From: Bergeyella sp.
Lineage (GTDB): Bacteria; Bacteroidota; Bacteroidia; Flavobacteriales; Weeksellaceae
Reading direction: 5' to 3'
DNA length: 64,000 nucleotides
Assembly: GCA_030263285.1 (NCBI GenBank)
Contig: SZYB01000002.1
Span: 310,001 to 374,000 of the forward strand
Part shown: positions 45,239 through 53,137 of the stretch, piece after piece
How positions within the stretch are numbered: the stretch's first letter is position 1
Layout of the letters: the number at the start of each line of letters is the position of its first letter
Notes under the pieces: model-generated
What the model was told of the DNA's origin: nothing
Seen by the model: the letters and a program-made list of their open reading frames with translations, nothing else
Database searches by the model: none
Position numbers and translations under genes: made by a program

Positions 45239-46780
45239 TTATGCTGTTTTGGCCCTACTTATCCTTAATATATCCCCCAATACTCCTCTTGCTGTTACTT
45301 TTGCCCCTGCCCCCGCACCGATAATCACGATAGGTCTGTCGCCATAACTCTCCGTAAAGATCTCAAAAATAGAATCGGATTCGGAAAGTTGTCCCATGGC
45401 AGAGCTTTCTTCCACAGAAAGAAGTTTTACCTTCAGGATCCCCTTTTCTTTTTGGAGATCTCCATACAAATGCCCCACGTATCTTAATACATGGTGTGGC
45501 TTTTGCTTTTCTTTTATCTCTTGGAAATGAGCGTTTAACTCTTCCAGGCGGGAAATGAACGACTCTTTATCTGTGTTTTGCAGTTCTTTGGGGATGAGAT
45601 TCTCTATTTTTATGTCTGTAAACTCATTGATAAGATCTAATTCCCGCGCTAAAATGAGCAGTTTTCTTCCTACATCATTTCCCGAAAGATCCTCTCTGGG
45701 GTCAGATTCTGTAAAACCTTTTTCCATCGCTTCTTTCACAACGACAGAAAAGGGGGCTTGCCTCATTGAAAACCGATTGAATATATAGCTGAGTGACCCC
45801 GAAAAAACACCTTTTATCTCAGTAATATTCTCTCCCGAAAGATGCAGGAGTTTTATTGTATCAATGAGCGGAAGACCTGCCCCTACATTCGTCTCATAGA
45901 GGTAATTTTTTTTGTTTTTCCGAAGAAGCCGCCTAAAGCTCTTGTAGGAAGAGATCGACAGGGTATTGAAAATTTTGTTGGAAGACACCACATCGAATCC
46001 ATTTTTTACAAACAGGGAGTAATTTTTTGTAATCGATTCACTTGCCGTATTGTCCACCACAATAAGGTTTTCCAGATGATTTTCCTTTGCATACAGAATT
46101 AAGTGGTCTATTCTTGTCTCCGTCTCCGAATTTTTTATTTTCTCTCTCCAGTTTTCTTTTATTCCTGATTTGTCCAGAAGCGTTTTTTTTGAATTTGCAA
46201 TCGCTACGATCCTTAGGTCTATATTTTTTCTTCTAAGAATTTCTGCATGCGACTTTATGATCTGATCTATCAGCGTTCCTCCCACATTTCCGTGACCCAA
46301 GAGAACCAAATGAACACCTCTTGCTTTATCTAAAATTTCGGTCTCTACAATAGATTTTGTAATCTCGGATTGATTTTCCGTAATGATCAGGTTGATTCTT
46401 CCTGAAGAGGATACTTGATTGAGAAACAACGGAAAAATTTTGTTTTTATGAAGTTCACTCAAAATTTTATTGAACTCTCCAGAAATAAAACCTACCACCG
46501 CCAAATTTTTAATGCTGTAAATTGCACCAACCGTTCCGTTATTTTTTTCTTCAAGAAATTCTTCCTCCAGTATAAGAACGGCTTTATCAGACTTATTTTC
46601 TTCTACAAGGACGGAAACACCGTTTTCTATAGTCTGCTGAGAGATAACCCCCACACTTATCCCTCCTTTTTTAAGAGCGCCGAATATGCGGGGGGCTATG
46701 TCGATCTGCCCTTGAAAATTCTTTCCCTCAAATTTGATCAGGGCTTTTTGGGGGTAAATGTTGATATTGGCATTTTTCAT
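45239..46780 (-). CDS. hom: Homoserine dehydrogenase with N-terminal ACT-type region, no aspartokinase domain
   Basis: 513 residues from the ATG at 46778-46780. Residues ~1-150 look like two ACT regulatory domains of an aspartokinase (DIAPRIFGALKKGGISVGVISQ and AVVGFISGEFNKILSELHKN). The kinase catalytic domain is absent. Homoserine dehydrogenase follows: the Rossmann motif LLGHGNVGGTLIDQI (near 160), VVSSNKIF, ETNVGAGLPLIDTIK and GVFSGSLSYIFNRF, with the catalytic Asp/Lys region in ESDPREDLSGNDVGRK. It reduces aspartate semialdehyde to homoserine. Its start overlaps the end of metX by 53 nt. Confidence 0.88.
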   Translation of the reverse strand: MKNANINIYPQKALIKFEGKNFQGQIDIAPRIFGALKKGGISVGVISQQTIENGVSVLVEENKSDKAVLILEEEFLEEKNNGTVGAIYSIKNLAVVGFISGEFNKILSELHKNKIFPLFLNQVSSSGRINLIITENQSEITKSIVETEILDKARGVHLVLLGHGNVGGTLIDQIIKSHAEILRRKNIDLRIVAIANSKKTLLDKSGIKENWREKIKNSETETRIDHLILYAKENHLENLIVVDNTASESITKNYSLFVKNGFDVVSSNKIFNTLSISSYKSFRRLLRKNKKNYLYETNVGAGLPLIDTIKLLHLSGENITEIKGVFSGSLSYIFNRFSMRQAPFSVVVKEAMEKGFTESDPREDLSGNDVGRKLLILARELDLINEFTDIKIENLIPKELQNTDKESFISRLEELNAHFQEIKEKQKPHHVLRYVGHLYGDLQKEKGILKVKLLSVEESSAMGQLSESDSIFEIFTESYGDRPIVIIGAGAGAKVTARGVLGDILRISRAKTA

Positions 46781-47723
46781 GAGCAATTTTTTGTATTGTG
46801 TTGAATATTTTTTTTAATTGGCCGTATTCTATTAAGAAAGCATCATGTCCGTGAGGAGAATAAACTTCATGATAATAGGTATGTTTTTTTGTTTCTTTTA
46901 AAAATTCGTACGTTTTTTTTATTTCAAAAGCGGGATAAAAGAGATCGGTATCTATCCCTACGAGATGGATATCCGCACTAATATCCCTGAGCTTTTCCTT
47001 ATCTCCCGTAATATTCATAAGCAAATGATTTACGTATTGGTAGGCGTTAAGCGAAAATCTTTCGCTTAACGCCCTTCCGTGATAATCCAGCCAAGAATGG
47101 CTTCGAAGAATTCCAGATTCCGTATCCACCCCTCTGTTAAACCTCTCATTGATGGATTTCGGAGTCCTATAAAAAAGCATGGCGTGTTTTCTCGCTTTTT
47201 CCAGCGGTTCATCTGTGCTTTCCAGCAAATATTTCTGGATGAGACACTGAGCATAGATCCAATCGGTGGTTTTATAGTCAGTGGCTATCGGAACAAAAAC
47301 ACGGGCCAAGTTATTTTTTTGTTGCAGCATTTCCCAACCTATAGATCCCCCTATAGATCCCCCTGTAAGCAGGTATATTTCCTCTATATTTAGTTTTTTG
47401 AGACCTAGAAGAAAAAGGGACGCAATATCTCTTAGCCTAAAATGGCAGAAGTCTTCCAGAAAGAAGCCATCAAACCCGTTACCCGGGATATTAAAAGAAA
47501 GGATGGTATACCTTTCTGTATCTATTGCCTTACCTTTTCCTACCATGGGACTCCACCACCCCGATTTTCCCGCTACATGAGAATTCCCGGTGAGTGCATG
47601 ATTGACCATAACAACAGGGGCAGAGTGAAGTGTCCTTCCAAAAAACTCATAGCTTATTGGAAGGATATCATAATGCTTTCCGCTGCTGGTAGTAAAATCG
47701 AAAAGTTCAAGAATCGTCAGCAT
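46728..47723 (-). CDS. metX: Homoserine O-acetyltransferase MetX
   Basis: 331 residues from the ATG at 47721-47723 (MLTILELFDFTTSSGKH); upstream in-frame codons lie in the leader. An alpha/beta hydrolase: the nucleophile elbow reads LTGGSIGGSIGWE (Ser), with HALTGNSHVAG earlier and the C-terminal Asp/His in VGIDTDLFYP and SPHGHDAFL. It acylates homoserine with acetyl-CoA (succinyl in some members). First gene of the operon behind a SAM-I riboswitch. Its last 53 nt overlap hom. Confidence 0.93.
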   Translation of the reverse strand: MLTILELFDFTTSSGKHYDILPISYEFFGRTLHSAPVVMVNHALTGNSHVAGKSGWWSPMVGKGKAIDTERYTILSFNIPGNGFDGFFLEDFCHFRLRDIASLFLLGLKKLNIEEIYLLTGGSIGGSIGWEMLQQKNNLARVFVPIATDYKTTDWIYAQCLIQKYLLESTDEPLEKARKHAMLFYRTPKSINERFNRGVDTESGILRSHSWLDYHGRALSERFSLNAYQYVNHLLMNITGDKEKLRDISADIHLVGIDTDLFYPAFEIKKTYEFLKETKKHTYYHEVYSPHGHDAFLIEYGQLKKIFNTIQKIAHEKCQYQHLPPKSPDQI

Positions 47724-48033
47724 CCTAAAATTAAAATACAAGTTTATTTTATGTAAAACCTTGTCTGAAAATGCCAACTAAAAAAGGGGAGGGGGAGGAA
47801 TTATTATATAATGGGTTATTTTTCTTGTCTATATTTAGAATAAAAAACAAGTAGAACGTAGCACCTTCTCTGCTTTTGTAGCGAGGGTTGCCAAGGCTTC
47901 ACAGAGTCCAATCTCTCCACCTTTCTTAATAACATTTTCGTCAAGTAAATGATCGTTGAACGGAATGCCAAATATAGAAGATATTTTTTTGGAAAACAAA
48001 ATTGCTACGAGTAAATTATCAATAAAATAATAA
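47724..48033. other. Leader and riboswitch region of the met operon
   Basis: The 310-base gap between metX and the redoxin gene holds the SAM-I riboswitch (listed separately) and an AT-rich stretch up to metX. The minus-strand octamer TTAATTTT (47727-47734) lies 3 nt before the metX ATG. No gene is seen. Confidence 0.6.
47843..47938 (-). promoter_or_regulatory. SAM-I riboswitch upstream of metX-hom-metZ-metF
   Basis: Read on the minus strand, the conserved SAM-I core is present in order: AAGAAAGGTGGAGAGATTGG, CTGTGAAGCCTTGGCAACC, a P3 stem pairing CTCGCT with AGCAGAG, then GAAGGTGCTACGTTCTA. These match the S-box consensus (GAGGGACTGG, ATGAAACCCGGCAACC, AAGGTGCTAATTCC) at nearly every fixed position. 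It ends about 120 nt upstream of metX on the same strand. High SAM would therefore switch the methionine operon off. P1 is AT-rich, so its ends are approximate. Confidence 0.93.
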
Positions 48034-48591
48034 TTACTTCCACTTTATATTGCATCCTAAACTGGGAAACTGCTCACTTTCTTGAGGTTCCCCTGCCAAA
48101 AGGTTTTCAAAAGCGACCACAAGGTCATCCCCCGTAACCTCTTTATCATTGCCGGGTCTGGAACTGTCCATCTGTCCCCTGTAGATGAGATCCAGTTTGC
48201 TGTCAAAAAAATAAAAGTCCGGTGTACATGCTGCATCATAAGCCTTTGCTAATGACTGACTTTCGTCAAAAAGATAAGGAAACGTAAATCCTTTTTCTTT
48301 TTGAAACTCTACCATTTTTTTAGGGGAATCTTCGGGATATTGGCTTATATCGTTTGAGTTAATGGCAATAAACTCTATCCCCTTTTGGGAATAATCTTCA
48401 TAGAGTTCCGTGAGTTTGTCTATGACGTGTAATACGAAGGGACAGTGATTACACATGAAAATGATAAGCGTACCTTCTTTCCCTTTAAGAGCCTCCAGAG
48501 ATTGGACACCCCCCGATGATAAAGGGTTGGGCAATTCAAAAAAAGGAGCCTTTGTCCCTAGTGCGAGCATATTTGATGGAGTGCGTGCCAT
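48034..48591 (-). CDS. AhpC/TSA-Redoxin-family thioredoxin-like protein
   Basis: 185 residues. A thioredoxin fold with the redox pair in FMCNHCPFVLHVIDKL (CxxC), VQSLEALKGKEGT before it, and a cis-proline segment TPDFYFFDSK. The MCNHCPFV form marks a small redoxin subfamily often called thioredoxin family protein; its partner is unknown. No signal peptide, so cytoplasmic. It lies between the met operon leader and miaA on the same strand. Confidence 0.88.
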   Translation of the reverse strand: MARTPSNMLALGTKAPFFELPNPLSSGGVQSLEALKGKEGTLIIFMCNHCPFVLHVIDKLTELYEDYSQKGIEFIAINSNDISQYPEDSPKKMVEFQKEKGFTFPYLFDESQSLAKAYDAACTPDFYFFDSKLDLIYRGQMDSSRPGNDKEVTGDDLVVAFENLLAGEPQESEQFPSLGCNIKWK

Positions 48592-48608
48592 ATTATTCTT
48601 TTATGTTT

Positions 48609-49508
48609 TTATAGCAGCGAATGTAATAAAAATAAACTTTCTCCGAAAGCCTCATCATAAGAAACCCAATGGATATCCGTCTCTTTTCTGTACCATGTGA
48701 GTTGTCTTTTTGCAAACCTTCGGGTATTTTTTTTTATTTCCGAAATGGCAAAATCCAAAGAATACCTCCCGTTAAAATATCCAAAAATTTCCGAATAACC
48801 CACAGTTTTTAGCGGCACTTCGTTTTCGTAATGCTTAAGATTTTTTACTTCCTCTACTAAACCCATTTCCAGCATCTTGTTTACTCTTTTATCTATTCTA
48901 CTATAAATAATTTCTCTGGGGGCCTCTATGCCGATGCGTATTGTCCTAAAGTTTCTGGGTTTTTGGAGCTTAGAAATGAGCACAGAATATTTTTGGTTGG
49001 TTTGCCAAATCACATCAATTGCCCTCAATAATCTTCTAGGATTATTGAGATCTACTACCTGTGCATACTCCGGATCCAGCTTTTGTAATAACTTTTGTAA
49101 TCCTATAATCCCCTCTTTCCTCCAGATTTTATGAAGTGTTTCTTGGTTTTCTGCCATGGCTTCGGGAAGATCGTTCAGTCCGGTTATCAGCGCCTTTTCA
49201 TACATCATGCTTCCGCCCACAAGGATCAGTACTTCGTGTTTCTGAAAAAGTTTTTCCGTCTTTTTCATCGCATCGGTTTCGTATTGTCCGATAGAATACC
49301 TGTCCGCAACCGTAAGATTTCCTATGAAATGATGGGGGACCACCAGAAGTTCTGAACGGGTAGGAGCAGAGGTACCTATAGGCATTTCTTGAAAAAACTG
49401 ACGGGAATCACAGGATATGATTTCCGTAGCAAGATATTGGGCGAGTTTTATAGCCAAATCGGTTTTCCCAGTACTTGTGGCGCCTACTATGGAAATGACG
49501 GTCTTCAC
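48609..49508 (-). CDS. miaA: tRNA dimethylallyltransferase MiaA
   Basis: About 300 residues from the GTG at 49506-49508, which gives the family N-terminus MKTVISIVGATSTGKTDLA; upstream codons are not family-like. The P-loop is GATSTGKT, followed by ISCDSRQFFQEM, VGGSMMYEKAL and DLNNPRRLLRAIDV. MiaA adds dimethylallyl to A37 of UNN-reading tRNAs. The usual GTAKPT motif reads GTSAPT here. The upstream 229 bases (49509-49737) hold no gene I can support. Confidence 0.93.
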   Translation of the reverse strand: MKTVISIVGATSTGKTDLAIKLAQYLATEIISCDSRQFFQEMPIGTSAPTRSELLVVPHHFIGNLTVADRYSIGQYETDAMKKTEKLFQKHEVLILVGGSMMYEKALITGLNDLPEAMAENQETLHKIWRKEGIIGLQKLLQKLDPEYAQVVDLNNPRRLLRAIDVIWQTNQKYSVLISKLQKPRNFRTIRIGIEAPREIIYSRIDKRVNKMLEMGLVEEVKNLKHYENEVPLKTVGYSEIFGYFNGRYSLDFAISEIKKNTRRFAKRQLTWYRKETDIHWVSYDEAFGESLFLLHSLL

Positions 49509-49737
49509 TCTCCAAAGATAAAAACTCCGGGAAAATAAACGTGTAATGAAGACCATATCGTTTCAGTGTCCATGATGTTGTGTCCCCATTTTTTTCCTAA
49601 TATGGCAAAACAAAGTCCACTATACCTTTTTTCAAAGTTTTTTCGACGAAAGTATTGGTAGAGGGTCGAGCACCCGTAACATGCTGCTCTATTCCGTCTC
49701 ACCTACAGGAGGGGGGGGAGAAAGAAAAAGAAAGAAA

Positions 49738-50202
49738 TTATCCGCCGGGGCAGTCTTCTACCTTGATGTCCCGCAGGGTTACTTCGTTGTCTTTATACGT
49801 GATTTTTACCTCGGGAAAGCTCCCCTCCGTGCAACCCCAAACGGAATCCTGAAAAGTTCCGTCTTCTGCAAGAACAGAAAGACCCTGCCCGGAAAGTTCG
49901 TAGGTATTTTCGGTAAACAGCATTCGATCAAGAACGAACTCTTTTCCGTCTATTTTTATTTTTCCGGTATTGGAAGCGTGGTCAAAACTAATAATAGTTT
50001 CTCCCTTTTTAGAAAAGATTGTCTTTTCTTGGGTGGGAGATGTATCAATCACACCGACACTAAAAGACTGAGGATGTTCTAAAGCACTTATAGAAAGCGA
50101 GTCCTGTCCTTTTTTGTTTGCTAAACCGGCATCCTTAGGGTCTTTTTTACAGGAACTAAAGACAAGAAAAAAAACGAATAAAAAATAAAATATCTTTTTC
50201 AT
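49738..50202 (-). CDS. Hypothetical lipoprotein (about 154 aa)
   Basis: The ATG at 50200-50202 starts a lipoprotein signal (MKKIFYFLFVFFLVFSSCKK) with cysteine near residue 19. The mature protein is short, polar and beta-rich and has two further cysteines near its C-terminus (VWGCTEG and KVEDCPGG). I recognise no family. It sits alone between miaA and the yicC region, on the same strand as miaA. Confidence 0.7.
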   Translation of the reverse strand: MKKIFYFLFVFFLVFSSCKKDPKDAGLANKKGQDSLSISALEHPQSFSVGVIDTSPTQEKTIFSKKGETIISFDHASNTGKIKIDGKEFVLDRMLFTENTYELSGQGLSVLAEDGTFQDSVWGCTEGSFPEVKITYKDNEVTLRDIKVEDCPGG

Positions 50203-50674
50203 AAACACAGGTTTAACTGTCCGAAACTACTGCTCTTTTTCCTAACTTATCAAAATTCCTGGTTAATCTGGTTATGACATCTATGCCTCATCTTGGTATG
50301 CTTTATTGGGTGGAGGTATAGTTCCTCCCTAAAGGCAGGTAAATATAGTATATATTTATTTGTGATTCACATTCTAACACTGTGTTGGTGAGACCACTAT
50401 TCCCTTTTGCTTCGTATTTAGCCTTCCAGAGTTAGAAAAAAGGACAGAATAAGATTATTTTTTAAAGCCCCCGAGGGTTGATTCTGAAGGGATTCTGGAT
50501 GTGTTTTGTTTCAGCGTCCAGTTTCCCGAGTTGCCCCCTCTTTTTATGTACATTATGTACAGTTTTTTAAAGTCTAAAGAGGGGAGGGCAGAGCTCGATT
50601 TTGTATAATTTTTGCGGCCCATACTTTCTGGGGATTATTTTTTACTTTTGAGGGAGATTCAGAGAGAATAAATT
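50203..50674. other. Intergenic region upstream of yicC with an inverted repeat
   Basis: 472 bases with no gene I can support. CCCCTCTTT (50535-50543) pairs with AAAGAGGGG (50576-50584) around a loop containing the palindrome ATGTACAT and a second TGTACA. This could be an operator or part of a structured transcript; its role is unknown. TACTTTTG (50643-50650), 24 nt before the yicC ATG, is a plausible -7 box. Confidence 0.4.
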
Positions 50675-51541
50675 ATGACCTTATCTATGACGGGCTTCGG
50701 GAGAAGCGAAGGAGTACTGGAGGAAAAAAAAATAAGTGTTGAGGTAAAATCGCTTAACAGTAAATCTTTGGACATGAGTATTCGCGTACCTCCGCACTTT
50801 AGGGAAAAAGAGATGGAAATCAGGAAGTTCTTAAATGACAGGCTCATCAGAGGAAAGATAGACTGTTATATAAGTTGTGAGATGCTAGGGGGACAAAGGG
50901 GGGTAAAAATTGACAAGGATATTGTTCGTTCCTATATTGAGGATCTTAGAGATTGTGCGGGGGATGGACCTGATATAGAGTACCTGAAGATGGCGGTGCG
51001 TTTACCGGAAGCTCTTTCTTCTAAGCCCGGAGAACTCGAACGAATAGATGAGGAATCCTGGGATTTTCTAAAAGATCTCATGGATGAGGCGTGCCGGAAG
51101 CTGGAAGACTTTAGAAAAAAAGAAGGAGAAGTGCTTAGAAATGATGTATTGGGAGCAGTAGAGAAAATATCAACTTATTTGGGAGAGGTTTTGCCATATG
51201 AAGAGCAGAGAATCGCGGGAATCAGAGAGCGGTATGAGAAATACCTCAAGGAATTCGAAAATATAGACGAAGGTAGATACTATCAGGAGTTAATGTACTA
51301 CACAGAAAAACTGGATATTTCGGAAGAGAAAGTGCGTCTGGAGCAGCATTTGTTCTATTTTCGGGAGGTGCTTGATCGGGAGGAATGCAATGGGAAAAAA
51401 CTGGGATTCATAGCGCAGGAAATAGGGAGAGAAATTAACACCCTTGGATCTAAGGCAAATCATGTGGAAATACAAAAACTGGTGGTGAAAATGAAGGACG
51501 AACTGGAGAAAATAAAAGAACAATCTCTAAATATTTTGTAA
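50675..51541 (+). CDS. yicC: YicC family RNA-processing protein
   Basis: 288 residues, the usual size. The N-terminus MTLSMTGFGRSEG and the C-terminal block LGFIAQEIGREINTLGSKAN are diagnostic. YicC proteins are endoribonuclease-like and act on small RNAs in some bacteria. It is 5' to gmk, a very common pairing; a 17-bp tandem repeat separates them. Confidence 0.92.
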   Translation: MTLSMTGFGRSEGVLEEKKISVEVKSLNSKSLDMSIRVPPHFREKEMEIRKFLNDRLIRGKIDCYISCEMLGGQRGVKIDKDIVRSYIEDLRDCAGDGPDIEYLKMAVRLPEALSSKPGELERIDEESWDFLKDLMDEACRKLEDFRKKEGEVLRNDVLGAVEKISTYLGEVLPYEEQRIAGIRERYEKYLKEFENIDEGRYYQELMYYTEKLDISEEKVRLEQHLFYFREVLDREECNGKKLGFIAQEIGREINTLGSKANHVEIQKLVVKMKDELEKIKEQSLNIL

Positions 51542-51543
51542 TC

Positions 51544-51589
51544 TCAAAAAACTTAAACAATCAAAAAACTTAAACAATCAAAAAACAAG
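51544..51589. repeat. 17-bp tandem repeat (2.7 copies) directly before gmk
   Basis: TCAAAAAACTTAAACAA occurs at 51544-51560 and 51561-51577, then a partial copy TCAAAAAACAAG at 51578-51589. It fills the space between the yicC stop and the first family-like codons of gmk, and contains a stop in the gmk frame (51571-51573). Likely a recent slippage duplication. Confidence 0.9.
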
Positions 51590-52161
51590 ATTTCTTAAAG
51601 GGTAAAGTAATAATTTTTGCGGCGCCCTCGGGAAGTGGAAAAACTACACTCGTAAGGCATGTTCTTGAGGTGATCCCCGAGCTATGTTTTTCTGTTTCTT
51701 GTACTACAAGAGCACCCAGGAGAGAGGAAAAACACGGGCGGGACTACTATTTTCTCTCGCCGGAAGTCTTTAGAGAAAAAATATCTGCGGATGCTTTTGT
51801 AGAGTATGAAGAGGTATATCCGGATCAGTTTTATGGAACGCTTTGGTCTGAGGTAGAAAACATATGGGAACAGGATAAAATAGTCATCTTTGATGTGGAT
51901 GTGAAAGGCGCCATTTCGCTCAAAAATATTTTTGGTAGCAGAGCGCTTTCACTTTTTATATCTCCTCCCTCGGTAGAGGAGCTGAAACGAAGGCTGATCA
52001 ATAGAAATACGGATAGTGCAAAGAGTATAGAGATCCGGGCAAGAAAGGCAGCAAAAGAGATGAAGTACAAAAATTCTTTTGATGCGGTAATTATCAATGA
52101 AAACTTAGACAGAGCAAAGGCAGAGGCAGAAAAAAAAATCCGAGAATTTTTAGACCGATAA
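51577..52161 (+). CDS. gmk: Guanylate kinase lacking a canonical start codon
   Basis: The reading frame opens after the stop at 51571 and encodes about 195 residues. The P-loop IFAAPSGSGKTTLVRH is followed by SVSCTTRAPRREEKHGRDYYF with the GMP-binding residues. Gmk makes GDP from GMP and is essential. No ATG, GTG or TTG lies in frame before the P-loop. The first usable GTG (51670) would cut it off. The only near-cognate start before the P-loop strand is ATC at 51577, used here as a provisional start. Either initiation is non-canonical, or the start region has been rearranged. Confidence 0.85.
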   Translation: MKKQDFLKGKVIIFAAPSGSGKTTLVRHVLEVIPELCFSVSCTTRAPRREEKHGRDYYFLSPEVFREKISADAFVEYEEVYPDQFYGTLWSEVENIWEQDKIVIFDVDVKGAISLKNIFGSRALSLFISPPSVEELKRRLINRNTDSAKSIEIRARKAAKEMKYKNSFDAVIINENLDRAKAEAEKKIREFLDR

Positions 52162-52176
52162 AAAGATTTTTTATTT

Positions 52177-52512
52177 TCATTTTTCCTTGGCAAGTTTTTT
52201 CTCTACCCAGAGCGTGGCAAAAGGAAAAAAGGCAGCAAGAATGGCAAATACAAAATCTTCATCGTCCCAGGAAAAAAAAATTCTGCACGGGATACACAGT
52301 AACAGGTATAAGACAAACAACAAACCGTGAATATAGCCTACCATGACAATAAAAAGTGTAGAGGCAATACCCTCGGGGTCATATCGTTTCCAGATCATGG
52401 CCACTCCATACAACAAAAAACAGGAGACCGCTTCGGCTTTGCAAGTAATCCTGAAATATCGAATGATTTTTTCTCTGGGATACCGATTAAAAAAAAAGTC
52501 TATTTTTTTCAC
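52177..52512 (-). CDS. DUF3817 integral membrane protein
   Basis: 111 residues with three hydrophobic segments (VSCFLLYGVAMI, STLFIVMVGYIHGLLFVLYLL, and FAILAAFFPFATLWV). The pattern HGLLFVLYL followed by FPFATLWVEKKL is typical of DUF3817 (YdzA-like), whose role is unknown. Ten bases from nadD on the same strand, and convergent with gmk. Confidence 0.85.
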   Translation of the reverse strand: MKKIDFFFNRYPREKIIRYFRITCKAEAVSCFLLYGVAMIWKRYDPEGIASTLFIVMVGYIHGLLFVLYLLLCIPCRIFFSWDDEDFVFAILAAFFPFATLWVEKKLAKEK

Positions 52513-52521
52513 TTGGGTTTT

Positions 52522-53118
52522 TTACTGGCTTTTGTATAAAGGCGACCCTTCCAGATAAGCATACACTTCAGGGGGAAGCAGGGGTCTTATGTTTTTCCCC
52601 AGTTTGATCATTTCCCGTATGTGGGTGGAAGAAATTTCTATTTTCGGAGCTTGTATTTTGGTCACATTTTCGTGTTCCAAAAAATAAATATTCATTTCTC
52701 TGTCCTCATGAGTGTATTTTCTTGGGTAGACCAGTATACGGTACTTCTCTATGAGTTTTTCTGCGTTTTTCCATCTGTGTATTCCACAGAGGTTGTCCTC
52801 CCCTACAATTATAGAAAAAAGATATCCCGGGTATTTTTCTTCCAGATAGGCGAGGGTATTTATCGTATAGTTGGGCTTGGGGAGGGAAAACTCAATATCA
52901 GATGCTCGCATTTTTGGGTAATGGGTAAGGGCCCGTGCCACCATGTCCAGGCGATGACGCTCACCGAGTAGATTTTCTTTTTTCTTAAACGGGTTTTGCG
53001 GACTTACAACAAACCATAGTTCTGCCAAATCAGAATTTTCCACAATGGCGTTGGCCAGAATGAGATGACCAATGTGTACGGGATTGAAAGAACCAAAAAA
53101 AAGCCCTATACTCTTCAT
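52522..53118 (-). CDS. nadD: Nicotinate-nucleotide adenylyltransferase NadD
   Basis: 198 residues. NadD adenylylates nicotinate mononucleotide to deamido-NAD. The nucleotidyltransferase motif is IGLFFGSFNPVHIGHL near the start, and ISSTHIREMIKLG near the end. Start ATG fits the family. It is nested between recJ and the DUF3817 gene. Confidence 0.95.
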   Translation of the reverse strand: MKSIGLFFGSFNPVHIGHLILANAIVENSDLAELWFVVSPQNPFKKKENLLGERHRLDMVARALTHYPKMRASDIEFSLPKPNYTINTLAYLEEKYPGYLFSIIVGEDNLCGIHRWKNAEKLIEKYRILVYPRKYTHEDREMNIYFLEHENVTKIQAPKIEISSTHIREMIKLGKNIRPLLPPEVYAYLEGSPLYKSQ

Positions 53119-53137
53119 AACGGCTGATTTAGAAACA

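Noticed and set aside
47326-47370. Short tandem duplication inside metX giving GGSIGGSIG
   Set aside because: The protein pattern fits the normal MetX nucleophile elbow (GGSxGG), so the DNA similarity needs no duplication.
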